Assembly: GCA_016192135.1 (NCBI GenBank)
Contig: JACPUR010000001.1
Span: 186,001-250,000 of the forward strand
Origin: Candidatus Tectomicrobia bacterium
GTDB lineage: Bacteria > UBA8248
DNA: 64,000 nucleotides
Reading direction: 5' to 3'
The translations under genes were made by a program, and so were the position numbers. The notes beneath the pieces are model-generated. The model was not told the origin of the DNA. It ran no database searches and was given only the letters and a program-made list of their open reading frames with translations. Positions 33,662 through 43,080 of this stretch are shown piece by piece. Within the stretch, counting starts at the first letter, position 1; each line of letters begins with the position of its first letter.

Positions 33662-34438
33662 TCAGGGGCGAAGGGCGAGGATGACGGCCTCGACCTCGTC
33701 GAAGACGAATTGGCCTCCTTCCTCGCGGGGGGCGAGCCAGTGGCGGATGGCGGGGGAGGGGTTGTCGAGGAAGGCGCGCAGCTCCCGCTTGGTCTTCTCG
33801 TCGAGGTGGGGCCGGTTGGTCCACTCGTCCAGGACCATCTTCTTCCGCACCATCTCGCAGTGAAGGACGCGCAGGCCCGCCTCCTCCATCATCTCGATCA
33901 GAACGGGGGTCGGGTCGCAGCGGTTGTGGCTGGGGTCGCGGACCTTCTCGAAGTGGTTGTAGGCGGCCGCCTCGCGGGGTTCCTCGGGCGCCACGTTGTC
34001 CACGTAGACGAGCTTCCCGCCCCGCTTGAGCACCCGCGCCGCCTCGCGCAGGAACCCCCGCACGTCGGCGAAGTGGTGGGGGGCGATGCGCACCGAGAGG
34101 TAGTCCAGGGCGCTGTCCCGGACCCCCAGGTTCTCCGAGTCGGCCCGGAGGAAGCGGACGTTCGCGGCCTTCTTCTCGCCGGCCAGCTTGCGGGCCGAGT
34201 CGAGCATCCCCTGGGTCAGGTCGCTCGCGATCACCTTGCGGCAGCCCTCGGCCATCTTGAACGCGGTGTGGCCCGCCCCGGTGGCCACGTCGAGGAGGAC
34301 GCCGCCCTGCGGGTTCAGCACCTCGAAGGCGCGGGTGAGGGAATTGCTCCGCGCGTGGGGCACGCTGGTGATGTAGTAGTCCGAGTCGCGGTTGTAGATG
34401 CGCTGGACGGCCTCGCGCTGCGCCTTGGAGCTGTCCAT
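33662..34438 (-). CDS. class I SAM-dependent methyltransferase
   Basis: The 258-residue enzyme has the SAM motif LLDVATGAGHTAFKMA (about 48-63), then VIASDLTQGMLDSAR and RVLKRGGKLVYVDN. This is the UbiE/MenG-like class, but without UbiE signatures. The start at 34438 has GGAGGA upstream; a longer form is unlikely. Placed before bioA, it could correspond functionally to BioC, but sequence evidence for that is weak and the substrate is unknown. Confidence 0.85.
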   Translation of the reverse strand: MDSSKAQREAVQRIYNRDSDYYITSVPHARSNSLTRAFEVLNPQGGVLLDVATGAGHTAFKMAEGCRKVIASDLTQGMLDSARKLAGEKKAANVRFLRADSENLGVRDSALDYLSVRIAPHHFADVRGFLREAARVLKRGGKLVYVDNVAPEEPREAAAYNHFEKVRDPSHNRCDPTPVLIEMMEEAGLRVLHCEMVRKKMVLDEWTNRPHLDEKTKRELRAFLDNPSPAIRHWLAPREEGGQFVFDEVEAVILALRP

Positions 34439-34538
34439 GGGTCCTCCGTCCGAGGGCATGCAGGAAACGGGAAGGAGGATAGCCCGAAGGGAGCGGGGCC
34501 TCAAGGGGGCGCGGGAAGGGAAAAGGATGCCGGGAATT

Positions 34539-34568
34539 CGTAGGGGCGTATTGCAATACGCCCCTACG
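34539..34568. repeat. REP-like palindrome (GTAGGGGCG family)
   Basis: A perfect 30-base palindrome with arm CGTAGGGGCGTATTG. Its core is identical to that at 50614-50641. It lies between convergent-spaced minus-strand genes, just after the frameshifted cyclase. Confidence 0.9.
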
Positions 34569-34585
34569 GTACGGCCAACCCTATT

Positions 34586-35214
34586 TTATCTCGTCCGCAG
34601 CACCGCCCGCGCCGGGGCGCCGTCGCGGCCCTCGAACAGGGGGGCAGGGCGATGAGCTCGTAGTCCCCGGGCTCCGCCTGGGAGAGGTCGAGGCCCTCGA
34701 GCAGCACCACCCCCTTGGGGAGGAGGAGATGGTGGACAGGGGCGCCCGGGGCGCCCTTGCCGTCCACCGAGAGGGAGTCCACCCCCAGGAGGCGCATCCC
34801 GGCCTCGAGGAGCGCCTCGGCCGCCCCGGGCGTCATGTGGCAGAAGCCGGGGTCGAAGGGCTTCTCCCACCAGCGGGCGTCGGAGTTGCGCGTTCGGATG
34901 AGGAAACGCGCCGCGCCCGAGAGGTCGTGGCGGCGCAGCTCCTCCGCCGTCACCTCGTGAGGGTGCTCGATGCGGATGACCCGGGCCGGGCCGATGAGGA
35001 CGCCGAGGGGCAGGGCCTCGACCCCGCCCGCCCCTTCGAGGAAGTGCATGGGGGCGTCCAGGTGGGTGCCGGTGTGGAGGCCGAGGGAGGCCTCGCTCAC
35101 GTTGTTCTTATCCCCCGCGGCGAAGGACTGCGTGAAGCGCAGGCGGGGCTTGGGATCGCCCGGCCAGACGGGCATCCCCTCGCGGATGGGGACGCTCAGG
35201 TCGATGATGCGCAT
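34586..35214 (-). pseudogene. kynurenine formamidase-like cyclase with a homopolymer frameshift near its end
   Basis: Residues 1-180 match the cyclase/formamidase family: opening IIDLSVPIREGMPVWPGD, metal motif HTGTHLDAPMHF, and LLGVDSLSVDG. These enzymes hydrolyse N-formyl or cyclic amides with zinc or manganese. After YELIALP the frame changes at a run of six C (34641-34646). The shifted frame reads PLFEGRDGAPARAVLRTR and stops at 34586, which is the expected family end, whereas the unshifted frame gives unrelated residues to 34564. Either one base was lost in assembly or the gene is mildly damaged. The ATG follows GGGAGAA. Confidence 0.8.
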
Positions 35215-35257
35215 GGGGGTTCTCCCGGGTCCGGAGGGAGACGGCGCGGGCAGGGTA

Positions 35258-36538
35258 TCAAAACCCCCCGCGCAGGAGCCAGCGCAGGGGGGCCAGGGTG
35301 ATCTCGGGGAGGTAGGTGATCAGGGCCAGGGCGAGGAGCCGCCACCACAGGAAGGGCACGGACGCCCGCCACACCTCGGTCAAGGAGACGCGGAAGCGGT
35401 TGGCCGCGATGAAGAGGTTGAGGCCGACGGGAGGCGTCGTGTAGCCGATCTCGAGGTTCGCCAGGAAGATGACGGCCAGGTGGACGGGGTGGACGCCGAA
35501 GTCTCGCGCGATGGGGAGGATGAGAGGCGTCACCACCACGATGGCCGAGAAGATGTCCATCATGCAGCCCACGGCCAGGAGGAAGAGGTTCAGGGCCAGG
35601 AGGAAGACCCAGCGGTTCACGATGAGCGCCTTCATCGCCGCGAGGAGCTTCTGGGGCACCTGCTGATCCACCAGGTAGTTCGTGAGCCCGAGCGCGGCGC
35701 CCAGGATGACCAGGATCACCCCGACCAGGATCATGCTCTCGCGGGCGATGCGCGGCACGTCCCGCCAGAGGTCCAGGTCGCGGTAGACGAAGACCTCGGC
35801 GGCGAGGACGTAGAAGGCGGTCACCGCCGCCGCCTCGGCCGCCGTGTAGAAGCCCCCGTAGATGCCGCCCAGGATGAGGACCGGCAGCGGCAGCTCCCAG
35901 GCCGACTCCCGCAGCGCGCGCGCGAGGGCCGGGGCGGAGAAGGGGGTGCGCGGGGCGGCGCGCCCACCGGTCCGCATGCTGTAGACGGCCAGGATGACCA
36001 GCAGGAGGAGGCCCGGCGCGATTCCCGCCAGGAAGAGGTGGTCGATGTTCACCTGGGCCACCACCCCGTAGAGGATGAGGGGCAGGCTCGGCGCGAAGAG
36101 GAGCCCCAGCCCTCCGCTCGAGGTGACGAGCCCCAGCGAGAATCGCTGCGGGTAGCCGTCCCGCAGGAGGGAGGCGTACAGCAGCCCTCCCAGCGCCACG
36201 ATGGTCGCCCCCGAGGCCCCCGTGAAGGCGGTGAAGAAGGCGCAGGTGGCGAGCGTCACTGCCGCGAGCCCGCCCGGCATCCAGCCCAGAGCGGCGCGCG
36301 CGAGATGGGTCAGCCGCTGGGGGGTGCGGGCCTCGGCCATGAGGTAGCCCGCGAAGGTGAAGAAGGGGATGGCCAGGAGCGCCGGGGCGTCCGTCATCCG
36401 GTAGAGCTCGATGACGACCGCCGCCGCGCTCACCCCCTCCGAGGCGAAGCCCAGGAGGGCGGCCGCCCCGATGACGGCGAAGAGCGGCGCGCCCAGCAGG
36501 GCCGCGCCCGCCAGGAGGAGGACGGCCAGCGCCGTCAT
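35258..36538 (-). CDS. TRAP transporter large permease (DctM-like)
   Basis: The 426-residue product has about 12 membrane helices and the TRAP-M signatures FFTFAGYLMAEA, FTGASGATIVALG, GYPQRFSLGLVTSSGGLG and LEIGYTTPPVGLNLF. It forms the sodium-driven channel of the tripartite transporter. ATG overlaps the stop of the small permease (ATGA). A longer frame into that gene is spurious. It works with DctQ, DctP and the TatT lipoprotein encoded just upstream. Confidence 0.95.
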   Translation of the reverse strand: MTALAVLLLAGAALLGAPLFAVIGAAALLGFASEGVSAAAVVIELYRMTDAPALLAIPFFTFAGYLMAEARTPQRLTHLARAALGWMPGGLAAVTLATCAFFTAFTGASGATIVALGGLLYASLLRDGYPQRFSLGLVTSSGGLGLLFAPSLPLILYGVVAQVNIDHLFLAGIAPGLLLLVILAVYSMRTGGRAAPRTPFSAPALARALRESAWELPLPVLILGGIYGGFYTAAEAAAVTAFYVLAAEVFVYRDLDLWRDVPRIARESMILVGVILVILGAALGLTNYLVDQQVPQKLLAAMKALIVNRWVFLLALNLFLLAVGCMMDIFSAIVVVTPLILPIARDFGVHPVHLAVIFLANLEIGYTTPPVGLNLFIAANRFRVSLTEVWRASVPFLWWRLLALALITYLPEITLAPLRWLLRGGF

Positions 36539-37071
36539 GGACGCGGCGCCGGAGGGCCGGCCGGGGTCCTGGGCGGCCGGCCCCAGGCGGCCGCCGCCAG
36601 GAAGCGCAGCGCCATGAGCAGAAATCCCAGCGGGAGGATGGATTGCAGCGCCCAGGCGGGGATGGCGCCCGCGATCCGGCTCGCCGCGCTCCATTCCTCG
36701 GCCACGAACAGGAGCGAGGCCCGCGCCAGGAGGAGGCAGGCACCCCCCGCGAAGAGATCGGCGAGCCGCCGCGCCCGGCGGTCCCAGGGCGGGGCGATCA
36801 GGCGCGAGAGGATGTCGATCTCGATGTGGCGGCTCTCCCCCCGCGACGCGAGCGAGGCGCCGGCGAGCCCCAGCCAGAGCATCCCTTGGCGCAGGAGGAG
36901 GTCGGCCGCGAAGAGGCCCGACTGGAAGGCGTTGCGGAGGATGACCTGGAGGAAGCCCCCCCCCACCATCGCGAGAAGGAGGACGGCCAGGAAGGCGCCC
37001 TCGAAGCGGGCGAGGCCCCGGTCGAACCTCTCCCACCCCCGGCGGATCGGGGAGGCGCCGGGGCCGGGCAT
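36535..37071 (-). CDS. TRAP transporter small permease (DctQ-like)
   Basis: The 178-residue membrane protein has four predicted helices and a TRAP-Q pattern: QVILRNAFQSGL, LLRQGMLWLGLAGASLAS and HIEIDILSRL. It joins the binding protein to the large permease. Its stop overlaps the DctM start and it begins four bases after the DctP stop. The Pro-rich end (TPAGPPAPRP) is likely unstructured. Confidence 0.92.
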   Translation of the reverse strand: MPGPGASPIRRGWERFDRGLARFEGAFLAVLLLAMVGGGFLQVILRNAFQSGLFAADLLLRQGMLWLGLAGASLASRGESRHIEIDILSRLIAPPWDRRARRLADLFAGGACLLLARASLLFVAEEWSAASRIAGAIPAWALQSILPLGFLLMALRFLAAAAWGRPPRTPAGPPAPRP

Positions 37072-37075
37072 CGGC

Positions 37076-38089
37076 TCAGCGGGGGGAGCGCGCTTCGGCC
37101 AGGGCCTTGCGCGCGCGCGCGAGGAGATCGGCGGGGATGAGGGAGCCGGCGAGCTTCTTCTCCGCCTCTCGCCCGATGCGCCGGAACTCCTCCAGCTCGG
37201 CGGCGGAGGGAGGCTCGCTGATCAGGAGGCCCCTCTTGCGCATGGCCTCCACCGCGCGCCCGTTCTCGTCCCGGGTGCGGCGGCGGAGCTCCTCCATCTG
37301 CTCCCGGGTCTTCTCGATCAGGAGGCGACGGTGCTCCGCCGGGAGGCGCTGGAAGGCCTCCTCCCGCACCACGACGGCCCCCGTCACGTTCGCCATGGGG
37401 ACCGGGCTCATGTACTTGACCTTGGTGAACCACTGGAGGGCCACCGCCCCCAGGGGGTTGACGTACACCGTGTCGATGAGGCCCGTCTGGAGCGAGGTGA
37501 GCACGTCCGTCACGCTCAGGGGGATGGGCCGCACCCCCAGCGCCTCGAAATAGGCCCGGGCGAGCGGGTCTCCCTCCCACATCCACACCTTCCGGCGCCG
37601 CAGGTCCGCCCGGCTCCGGATGGGGGCCTGGGAGAAGAAGTGCGCGAAGCCCACCTCAGACCAGCCGAGGAGGACGAAGCCCTTCTCCCGGAAGGCGTCC
37701 TCGTACCACCCGGAGAGCGCGCGGCGGACGGCGTCCGCCTCGCCGTAGTCCCGGAAGAGGAAGGGCAGCTCCATGAGGCGCACCGCCGGGAGGATCTCCC
37801 CCAGCCCCACCCCCGTGAAGCCCGCCGCGTGGAGCTGGCCCACCCGGATCTTCCGCACCACGTCCTTCTCGTTGCCGGAGACCCCTCCCGGATAGATGCG
37901 GAAGCGCACCGCGCCGTCCGTGGCCTGGCGCATGTCCCTGTCGAGGGCGCGCATGACCTCCATCCAGGTGGTGCCCTCGGGGGCGAGGCTCGCGAACTTG
38001 ATCTCCGTCGCGGCGGCGGCGGGAGAGGCCCAAAGGAGAAGGGCCAGCGCGATGGCGGCCCGGAGAAGGCGCGGGATTGGGAATGTCAT
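37076..38089 (-). CDS. TRAP transporter substrate-binding protein (DctP/TatP-like)
   Basis: The 337-residue periplasmic protein has a signal peptide (cut after ASPAAAA) and a DctP core. Recognisable parts are KFASLAPEGTTWMEVM, RFRIYPGGVSGNE, KVWMWEGDPLARAYFEALG and DTVYVNPLGAVALQWF. The last region corresponds to where TRAP proteins bind carboxylates, but the usual Arg is not evident, so a non-standard ligand is possible. The chosen ATG (38087-38089) lies within the edge of a dispersed palindrome, with only a weak CGGA ahead. Longer frames into the repeat are unlikely. The neighbouring TatT gene marks it as the TPR-associated type. Confidence 0.88.
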   Translation of the reverse strand: MTFPIPRLLRAAIALALLLWASPAAAATEIKFASLAPEGTTWMEVMRALDRDMRQATDGAVRFRIYPGGVSGNEKDVVRKIRVGQLHAAGFTGVGLGEILPAVRLMELPFLFRDYGEADAVRRALSGWYEDAFREKGFVLLGWSEVGFAHFFSQAPIRSRADLRRRKVWMWEGDPLARAYFEALGVRPIPLSVTDVLTSLQTGLIDTVYVNPLGAVALQWFTKVKYMSPVPMANVTGAVVVREEAFQRLPAEHRRLLIEKTREQMEELRRRTRDENGRAVEAMRKRGLLISEPPSAAELEEFRRIGREAEKKLAGSLIPADLLARARKALAEARSPR

Positions 38090-38170
38090 TCCGAGCGGCG
38101 CAGCCGCGAGGAATCTGCTTTTCGGTTCAAAAGCAGATTCCTCCCTCCGCTCCGCTCCGGCCGGAATGAC
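38085..38170. repeat. dispersed hairpin element, full copy (GTCATTCC family)
   Basis: The 86-base element has ends GTCATTCC and GGAATGAC and an inner hairpin GAATCTGCTTTT / AAAAGCAGATTC (38111-38140). Related copies lie at 44398-44486 and 22824-22849 (half). It sits between the TatT and DctP genes and supplies the DctP start codon. Confidence 0.9.
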
Positions 38171-38202
38171 AACTTGAAATTCCGGAGATTGAACCAATGG
38201 AG

Positions 38203-39093
38203 TCACGAGAAAAATTCCTCCGCCTTTTTCAGCAGCGACTTCGCCCGCTCCCGGGCCAGCGCGTTGGCCAGGGCCTGCTCGGGCAGAAGGCCCCGGGGCG
38301 CGGCCTCCACCTCCCGGAGCAGCCTCTCGAAGAGCGCGCGGTCCTGCGCCTGGACGGCGTAATGCCGCGCCATGAGCACCTTGGCCATGAGGAAGCGCCC
38401 CTTCGAGGCGGCGAGGGCGCGCTCGAAGTGATGCTTGGCCTTGGCGGGGTCCCCGCCCAGCAGCGCCGGACGGCCGCCGTAGTAGAGCCCGAAGAACAGA
38501 TGGGGCCCGCCGTGGAAGTACGTGGGGTCGAGGGCGAGGGCCCGCTCCATCATGGCCGCGACGCGGGAGAGATCGGCCAGCGCCTCGGGGTCGGTGCGGT
38601 TCAGGTTGATCCAGCCGCTCCAGCAGTAGGCTGTCCAGAAAAGGAGCGGGAGGTCGTCCCCTCCCAGCCGGGCCAGGGCCTCCTTCTGCGCGGCGGCGTC
38701 CCCTTGGAAAAGCCCCGCCATCCCCGGCCGCGCCCGGAGCGCCGCCGCGCCGTGGCTCCGCCCCCGGCGGTAGAACTCTCCCGCCCGCGCGGGCTCGGCC
38801 TCCTCCAGGAAGCCGAAGGCGTAGCTGCCGTAGGCCTGTGCCGCGGCGCGGCGCAGGCCGTCGTTCCCGGGGTCGGAGCGCAGCAAGCCGTCGATCATGA
38901 CGAAGAGGGTGGGTCCGGCCCCGCGCGCCTGGACGGGGTCCGTCTCGGCGTGCATGGCGGCGATCATATCGTCCACCACCAGGCCCGTGGCCCGGGCCAC
39001 CGCCTGCCTCGGCGCGCAGCCAGCCAGCGCCGCCAGGAGCGCCGGGAGGAGGAGAAGGCGGGGCAGGATGAGGAGGAGGCGCGCGCGTCTCAT
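38203..39093 (-). CDS. TatT-family TPR lipoprotein, partner of the TRAP binding protein
   Basis: The 296-residue product has a lipoprotein signal (LAALAGC, Cys26) followed by all-helical TPR-like repeats. It shows the TatT signature GGPHLFFGLYYGGRPALLGGD and AKHHFERALAASKGRFLMAKV. TatT proteins form trimers that bind the DctP-like TatP in TPR-associated TRAP transporters, which probably move hydrophobic or bulky ligands. The gene is just upstream of dctP, dctQ and dctM in the same direction, with only the repeat element in between. Confidence 0.9.
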   Translation of the reverse strand: MRRARLLLILPRLLLLPALLAALAGCAPRQAVARATGLVVDDMIAAMHAETDPVQARGAGPTLFVMIDGLLRSDPGNDGLRRAAAQAYGSYAFGFLEEAEPARAGEFYRRGRSHGAAALRARPGMAGLFQGDAAAQKEALARLGGDDLPLLFWTAYCWSGWINLNRTDPEALADLSRVAAMMERALALDPTYFHGGPHLFFGLYYGGRPALLGGDPAKAKHHFERALAASKGRFLMAKVLMARHYAVQAQDRALFERLLREVEAAPRGLLPEQALANALARERAKSLLKKAEEFFS

Positions 39094-39167
39094 GGCCCGC
39101 GATTATGCCACACGCCGCCGGGAGGCTCGACGCGCCGGGATGTTCCAGTTTTGATCGCCCGGGCGCC

Positions 39168-40256
39168 TCATGCGTCCCGGTAGGGCCGAACGCGCTCCTC
39201 GTTGAGCTCGAGCCCGAGGCCGGGCTTCTCGGGGATGCGCATGATGCCCTTCTGGGGGACGGGGGGATCCTTGAAGAGCATGGCGCCCAGGCCGGCGGGC
39301 TCGAGGTGGTACTCCATCCGCCAGCCGTTCGAGACCGCCCCCGCCAGGTGCATGTTGAGGTGGGGCCAGCCGTGGGTGGCGATGGGGAGGTTGAAGGCCT
39401 GGGCGAGGTGGGCCACCTTCACCCCCTCGGTGTAGCCCCCGACGAAGACCACGTCCGGCTGGGCGATGTCCACGGCGCCGCTCGCGATGAGGTCCCGGTG
39501 GCGCCAGCGCATGCCCTCCTGCTGGCCGGCGGCGATGGGGATGGTGGTCGAGGCCTTGAGGGCCAGGAGGTCCTTCACGTCGTTCCCCGCGACGGGCTCC
39601 TCGAACCAACGGACATCGTATGGCTCGCACAGGCGGGCCAAATCCTTCGCCTGCATGAGGCTGAAGAGGTGGTTGGCGTCCATCATGATCTCGACGCCTT
39701 CGCCCACGGCCTCCCGCACCTCCTGCACGCGGGCGGCGTCCTCGGGGATGTTCCGGGAGCCGTCCACGCACACCTTCATCTTGAGCTTGTCCCAGCTGTC
39801 GCGGACGAGGCCGGCGGCGAGCTCGGCCAGGTCTTTCCGGCTGTACTCGAGCATCCCGAAGGTGCAGTAGGCCGTCACCTCGCCCGAGTGGTTCCCCAGG
39901 AGCTTGTAGACGGGCTGGCCGAGCGCCTTGCCCTTGATGTCCCAGAGCGCGATGTCCACGGCGCTCAGGGCCGCCGTCCATACCCCGGTCATGCGGCGCT
40001 GGTTGAACTTCCAGAACATCTGATCCCAAAGGCGCTCGGTGGCGAGGGGGTCCTTCCCGGCCAGCCAGGGGCCGAGCTCGCGGCGGATGTTCTCCCGGCA
40101 GGCGAAGCGGTTGACCCGGTGGGTGGCCCCGATCCCGGTGATGCCCGCGTCGGTGTGGACGCGGCAGACGACGCAGTCCGACTTCTCCGGCTCCGGGAAG
40201 CGGGGGAGCTCGACCGGCACGACGTAGGAGTCCGCCTCGACGTGGGTGATCTTCAT
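39168..40256 (-). CDS. enolase-superfamily (mandelate racemase/muconate lactonising) enzyme
   Basis: The 362-residue protein has the capping domain, then a barrel with acid-base Lys in KLKMKVCVDG. Metal ligands are in MMDANH and WFEEPV, and the far-end catalytic His is in ATHGWPHLN. This KxK/His arrangement fits the mandelate racemase or sugar-acid dehydratase subgroup. ATG follows AGAGAGGA. Its substrate may be delivered by the TRAP transporter encoded upstream, an inference from proximity. Several acidic residues in IGATHRVNRFACREN are unassigned. Confidence 0.9.
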   Translation of the reverse strand: MKITHVEADSYVVPVELPRFPEPEKSDCVVCRVHTDAGITGIGATHRVNRFACRENIRRELGPWLAGKDPLATERLWDQMFWKFNQRRMTGVWTAALSAVDIALWDIKGKALGQPVYKLLGNHSGEVTAYCTFGMLEYSRKDLAELAAGLVRDSWDKLKMKVCVDGSRNIPEDAARVQEVREAVGEGVEIMMDANHLFSLMQAKDLARLCEPYDVRWFEEPVAGNDVKDLLALKASTTIPIAAGQQEGMRWRHRDLIASGAVDIAQPDVVFVGGYTEGVKVAHLAQAFNLPIATHGWPHLNMHLAGAVSNGWRMEYHLEPAGLGAMLFKDPPVPQKGIMRIPEKPGLGLELNEERVRPYRDA

Positions 40257-40508
40257 GTCGTCCTCTCTGGGGGTCTGGCCGTGCTGGCCGTGAACTCTAA
40301 ATAAACAGGTTGCTCTTATTGAGCGGCACTCGAGAGAAGCAAGCTGCCCGGGCGGCTCCGGCTCCCCCTCCCTCCGGGAGGTCGGGCCCGCATGGGCCCG
40401 AGGGGGGAGGGAAGGCCCAGAGCGCTCCCCCGCCCCGGCCCTCCCCCGGTGGGGGAGGGAGGATGGCTGCCGCATTTGCGGCGTGAACAATACGCGTGGA
40501 TTCCATAC
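40257..40508. repeat. spacer with CCCTCCCCC-type palindromes
   Basis: This 252-base gap contains a hairpin CCCTCCCCC-GGT-GGGGGAGGG at 40440-40460 and a second GC-rich inverted repeat around 40385-40405 (GGGCCCGCATGGGCCC). Similar hairpins occur at 59100, 59163, 60583 and 62780. No gene is seen. Confidence 0.6.
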
Positions 40509-41609
40509 TTAGCTGTACGTCACCACGCTCCGGGCCACTTCCCCGCGCAGGAGCGCCCCGTAAGCCTCGTTGATCTGCTCGATGGGCCAGGAGCGGGTCA
40601 GCAGATCATCCAGGTTGAGCTTGCCCGCCATGTAGAGGTCGATGAGGCGCGGGACCTCGAGGCGGGGGCTAGAGGAGCCGTAGAGGGAGCCGATGAGGCG
40701 CTTCTCCTCCGTCACGAGCGGCACGGGGTTGATGGAGATGACGGATTTTGAGTCGGCGATCCCCACCACCACCGCCGCGCCCCCCGTGCGGAGGCAACGG
40801 AAGGCGGTGGCCATCACCTCGGCCACCCCGATCATCTCGAAGGCGTAGTGAACGCCCTTCCCCCCGGTGATCTCCTTGATGCGCTCGACCGGGTTCTCGT
40901 CCGAGGAGTTGACGGTGTGGGTCGCCCCGAACTTCCGGGCGTAGTCGAGCTTCCCCTGCATGATGTCCACCGCGATGATGGGCTCGGCCCCCACCAGCCT
41001 GGCTCCCTGGATGGCGTTCAGGCCCACGCCCCCCGCCCCGAAGACGGCCACGCTCTCCCCGGGCCGCACCTTGGCCCCGTTGATCACGGCGCCCACCCCG
41101 GTGATGACGGCGCAGCTCACCACGGCGGCCTTCTCCAGCGGCATGTCGTCGCGGATCTTGAGCACCGAGCGCTCGGACATGACCGAGTGGGAGCTGAAGG
41201 TCGAGACCCCGAGCCAGTGGTGGACCCGCTCGCGGCCCTTCTTGAAGCGGGTGGTGCCGTCCGAGAGGACGCCCCCGGCCCGCATCTGCGCCCCGTGGCC
41301 GCAGGTGGCCGGCCGGCCCGAGAGGCAGGGCTCGCAGGCGCCGCAGGAATAGCGCCAGACCGAGACCACGTGATCCCCGGGCTTGACCGAGGTGACGCCC
41401 GCGCCCACCTCCTCCACCACGCCCGCCCCCTCGTGGCCGAGGATGATGGGGGTGGGGGCGGGGATGATGCCAACCATCACATGGTGGTCGCTGTGGCACA
41501 CCCCGGCCGCGGCGTAGCGCACGAGCACCTCGCCCGCGCGCGGGCCCTCGACCTCGATGCTCTCCACCGCGAGGGGCTTTCCGACCTCGTACAGGATAGC
41601 CGCTTTCAT
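40509..41609 (-). CDS. zinc-dependent alcohol dehydrogenase
   Basis: The 366-residue medium-chain dehydrogenase has the catalytic-zinc block GVCHSDHHVM and GHEGAGVVEEVG. The structural-zinc Cys cluster is CGACEPCLSGRPATC (about 91-105), and the NAD(P) site is AVFGAGGVGLNAIQ. It is of the NDMA-dependent/class III-like group by its HHWLGVSTF segment. It oxidises an alcohol or reduces an aldehyde. ATG follows AAGGAG. It is probably cotranscribed with trpB2 upstream (gap 28 bases). Confidence 0.92.
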   Translation of the reverse strand: MKAAILYEVGKPLAVESIEVEGPRAGEVLVRYAAAGVCHSDHHVMVGIIPAPTPIILGHEGAGVVEEVGAGVTSVKPGDHVVSVWRYSCGACEPCLSGRPATCGHGAQMRAGGVLSDGTTRFKKGRERVHHWLGVSTFSSHSVMSERSVLKIRDDMPLEKAAVVSCAVITGVGAVINGAKVRPGESVAVFGAGGVGLNAIQGARLVGAEPIIAVDIMQGKLDYARKFGATHTVNSSDENPVERIKEITGGKGVHYAFEMIGVAEVMATAFRCLRTGGAAVVVGIADSKSVISINPVPLVTEEKRLIGSLYGSSSPRLEVPRLIDLYMAGKLNLDDLLTRSWPIEQINEAYGALLRGEVARSVVTYS

Positions 41610-41637
41610 GGCATAGTCTCCTTTTTCCCGCCCGCGC

Positions 41638-43011
41638 TCAGCACGGCTGGGGCAGCCCCGCGAGCTCCGCGATGGCCGAGTCGATGGCCTCCTGGGGGAG
41701 CTCGTAGTCCTGGAGGTTCCCCGAGAGGTAGGCGGCGTAGGAGGCCATGTCGAAGTGGCCGTGGCCGCTCAGGTTGAAGAGGATGACGCGCTCGCGGCCT
41801 TCCTCCTTCGCCCGCTCCGCCTCCGCCTCCGCGACCGCGGCGCGGATGGCGTGGGAGGTTTCGGGGGCGGGGAGGATGCCCTCGGTCCGGGCGAAGAGGA
41901 GCGCCGCCTCGAAGCACTCCCGCTGGCGGTGGGCCACGGCCTCGATGACGCCGTCCCTGAGGAGCTGGCAGACGAGGGGGGCGTCCCCGTGGTAGCGGAG
42001 GCCCCCCGCGTGGATGCCGGGGGGGATGAAGGAGTGCCCCAGGGTGTGCATCGGGAGGAGGGGGGTGAGCCGGGCCGTGTCCCCGAAGTCGTAGGCGAAG
42101 CGCCCCCGGGTGAGGGTGGGGCAGGCGGCGGGCTCGGCGGCGATGATGCGCATCTCCTTGCCCGCGATCTTCTCCGCCGCGAAGGGGAAGGCCAGCCCGG
42201 CGAAGTTGCTCCCGCCCCCGCAGCAGGCGATGACGGCGTCGGGGCCCTTCTCCCCGGCCAGGGCGAGCTGCTTTTGGGTCTCCAGGCCGATGACGGTCTG
42301 GTGGAGCATGACGTGGTTGAGGACGCTCCCCAGGGCGTACTTCGTGTCCTCGCGGGAGGCGGCGTCCTCCACCGCCTCGCTGATGGCGATGCCGAGGCTG
42401 CCGGGGGAGTCGGGCGTGGCGGCGCGGATGCCCCGGCCGGCCTGGGTCTCCTCGCTCGGGCTGGGGATCACCCGGGCGCCCCAGGACTCGATCAGCGCCT
42501 TGCGGTAGGGCTTCTGCTCGTAGCTCACCCGCACCATGTAGACCTGGCAGGCGAGCCCGAAGAGGCTCGTTGCGAAGGCCAGGGCGCTCCCCCACTGGCC
42601 CGCCCCGGTTTCGGTGGCCAGGCGCTTCACCCTCGCCTGCTTATTGTACCAGGCCTGGGGGACGGCGGTGTTGGGTTTGTGGCTCCCGGCCGGGCTCACG
42701 CTCTCGTTCTTGTAGTAGATGCGGGCCGGGGTGCCGAGGGCTCGCTCCAGCCGCCGGGCGCGGTGGAGGGGGGTGGGGCGCCACAGCGCGTAGGCCTCGA
42801 TGATGGGTTCGGGGATGTCGATCCACCGCTCCCGGCTCACCTCCTGCTCGATGAGGCTCATGGGGAAGAGGGGGGCCAGGGCGTCGGGGCCGATGGGCTG
42901 GCCGGTCCCAGGGTGGAGCGGGGGGAGGAGCGGGGTCGGCATGTCGGCCGCGACGTTGTACCAGCGGCGGGGGATCTCGGATTCGGGCAAGAGGTAGCGC
43001 GTGGGCTCCAT
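41638..43011 (-). CDS. TrpB2-type tryptophan synthase beta-like PLP enzyme
   Basis: The 457-residue protein carries the TrpB2 signature: long N-terminus with [18 protein letters not shown] lysine in [22 protein letters not shown] and [10 protein letters not shown]. TrpB2 enzymes condense serine with indole without needing TrpA and may salvage indole; other beta-replacement roles are possible. No trp operon genes are near. The start follows AAGGA. It is about 30 residues longer than catabolic TrpB1. Confidence 0.93.
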   Translation of the reverse strand: MEPTRYLLPESEIPRRWYNVAADMPTPLLPPLHPGTGQPIGPDALAPLFPMSLIEQEVSRERWIDIPEPIIEAYALWRPTPLHRARRLERALGTPARIYYKNESVSPAGSHKPNTAVPQAWYNKQARVKRLATETGAGQWGSALAFATSLFGLACQVYMVRVSYEQKPYRKALIESWGARVIPSPSEETQAGRGIRAATPDSPGSLGIAISEAVEDAASREDTKYALGSVLNHVMLHQTVIGLETQKQLALAGEKGPDAVIACCGGGSNFAGLAFPFAAEKIAGKEMRIIAAEPAACPTLTRGRFAYDFGDTARLTPLLPMHTLGHSFIPPGIHAGGLRYHGDAPLVCQLLRDGVIEAVAHRQRECFEAALLFARTEGILPAPETSHAIRAAVAEAEAERAKEEGRERVILFNLSGHGHFDMASYAAYLSGNLQDYELPQEAIDSAIAELAGLPQPC

Positions 43012-43080
43012 GGTCTTCCTTCACAGGGGAACGCCCGGGGGGGCAGGCCCCATTATGCCATTCCCATCCCGCCGTTTGAC

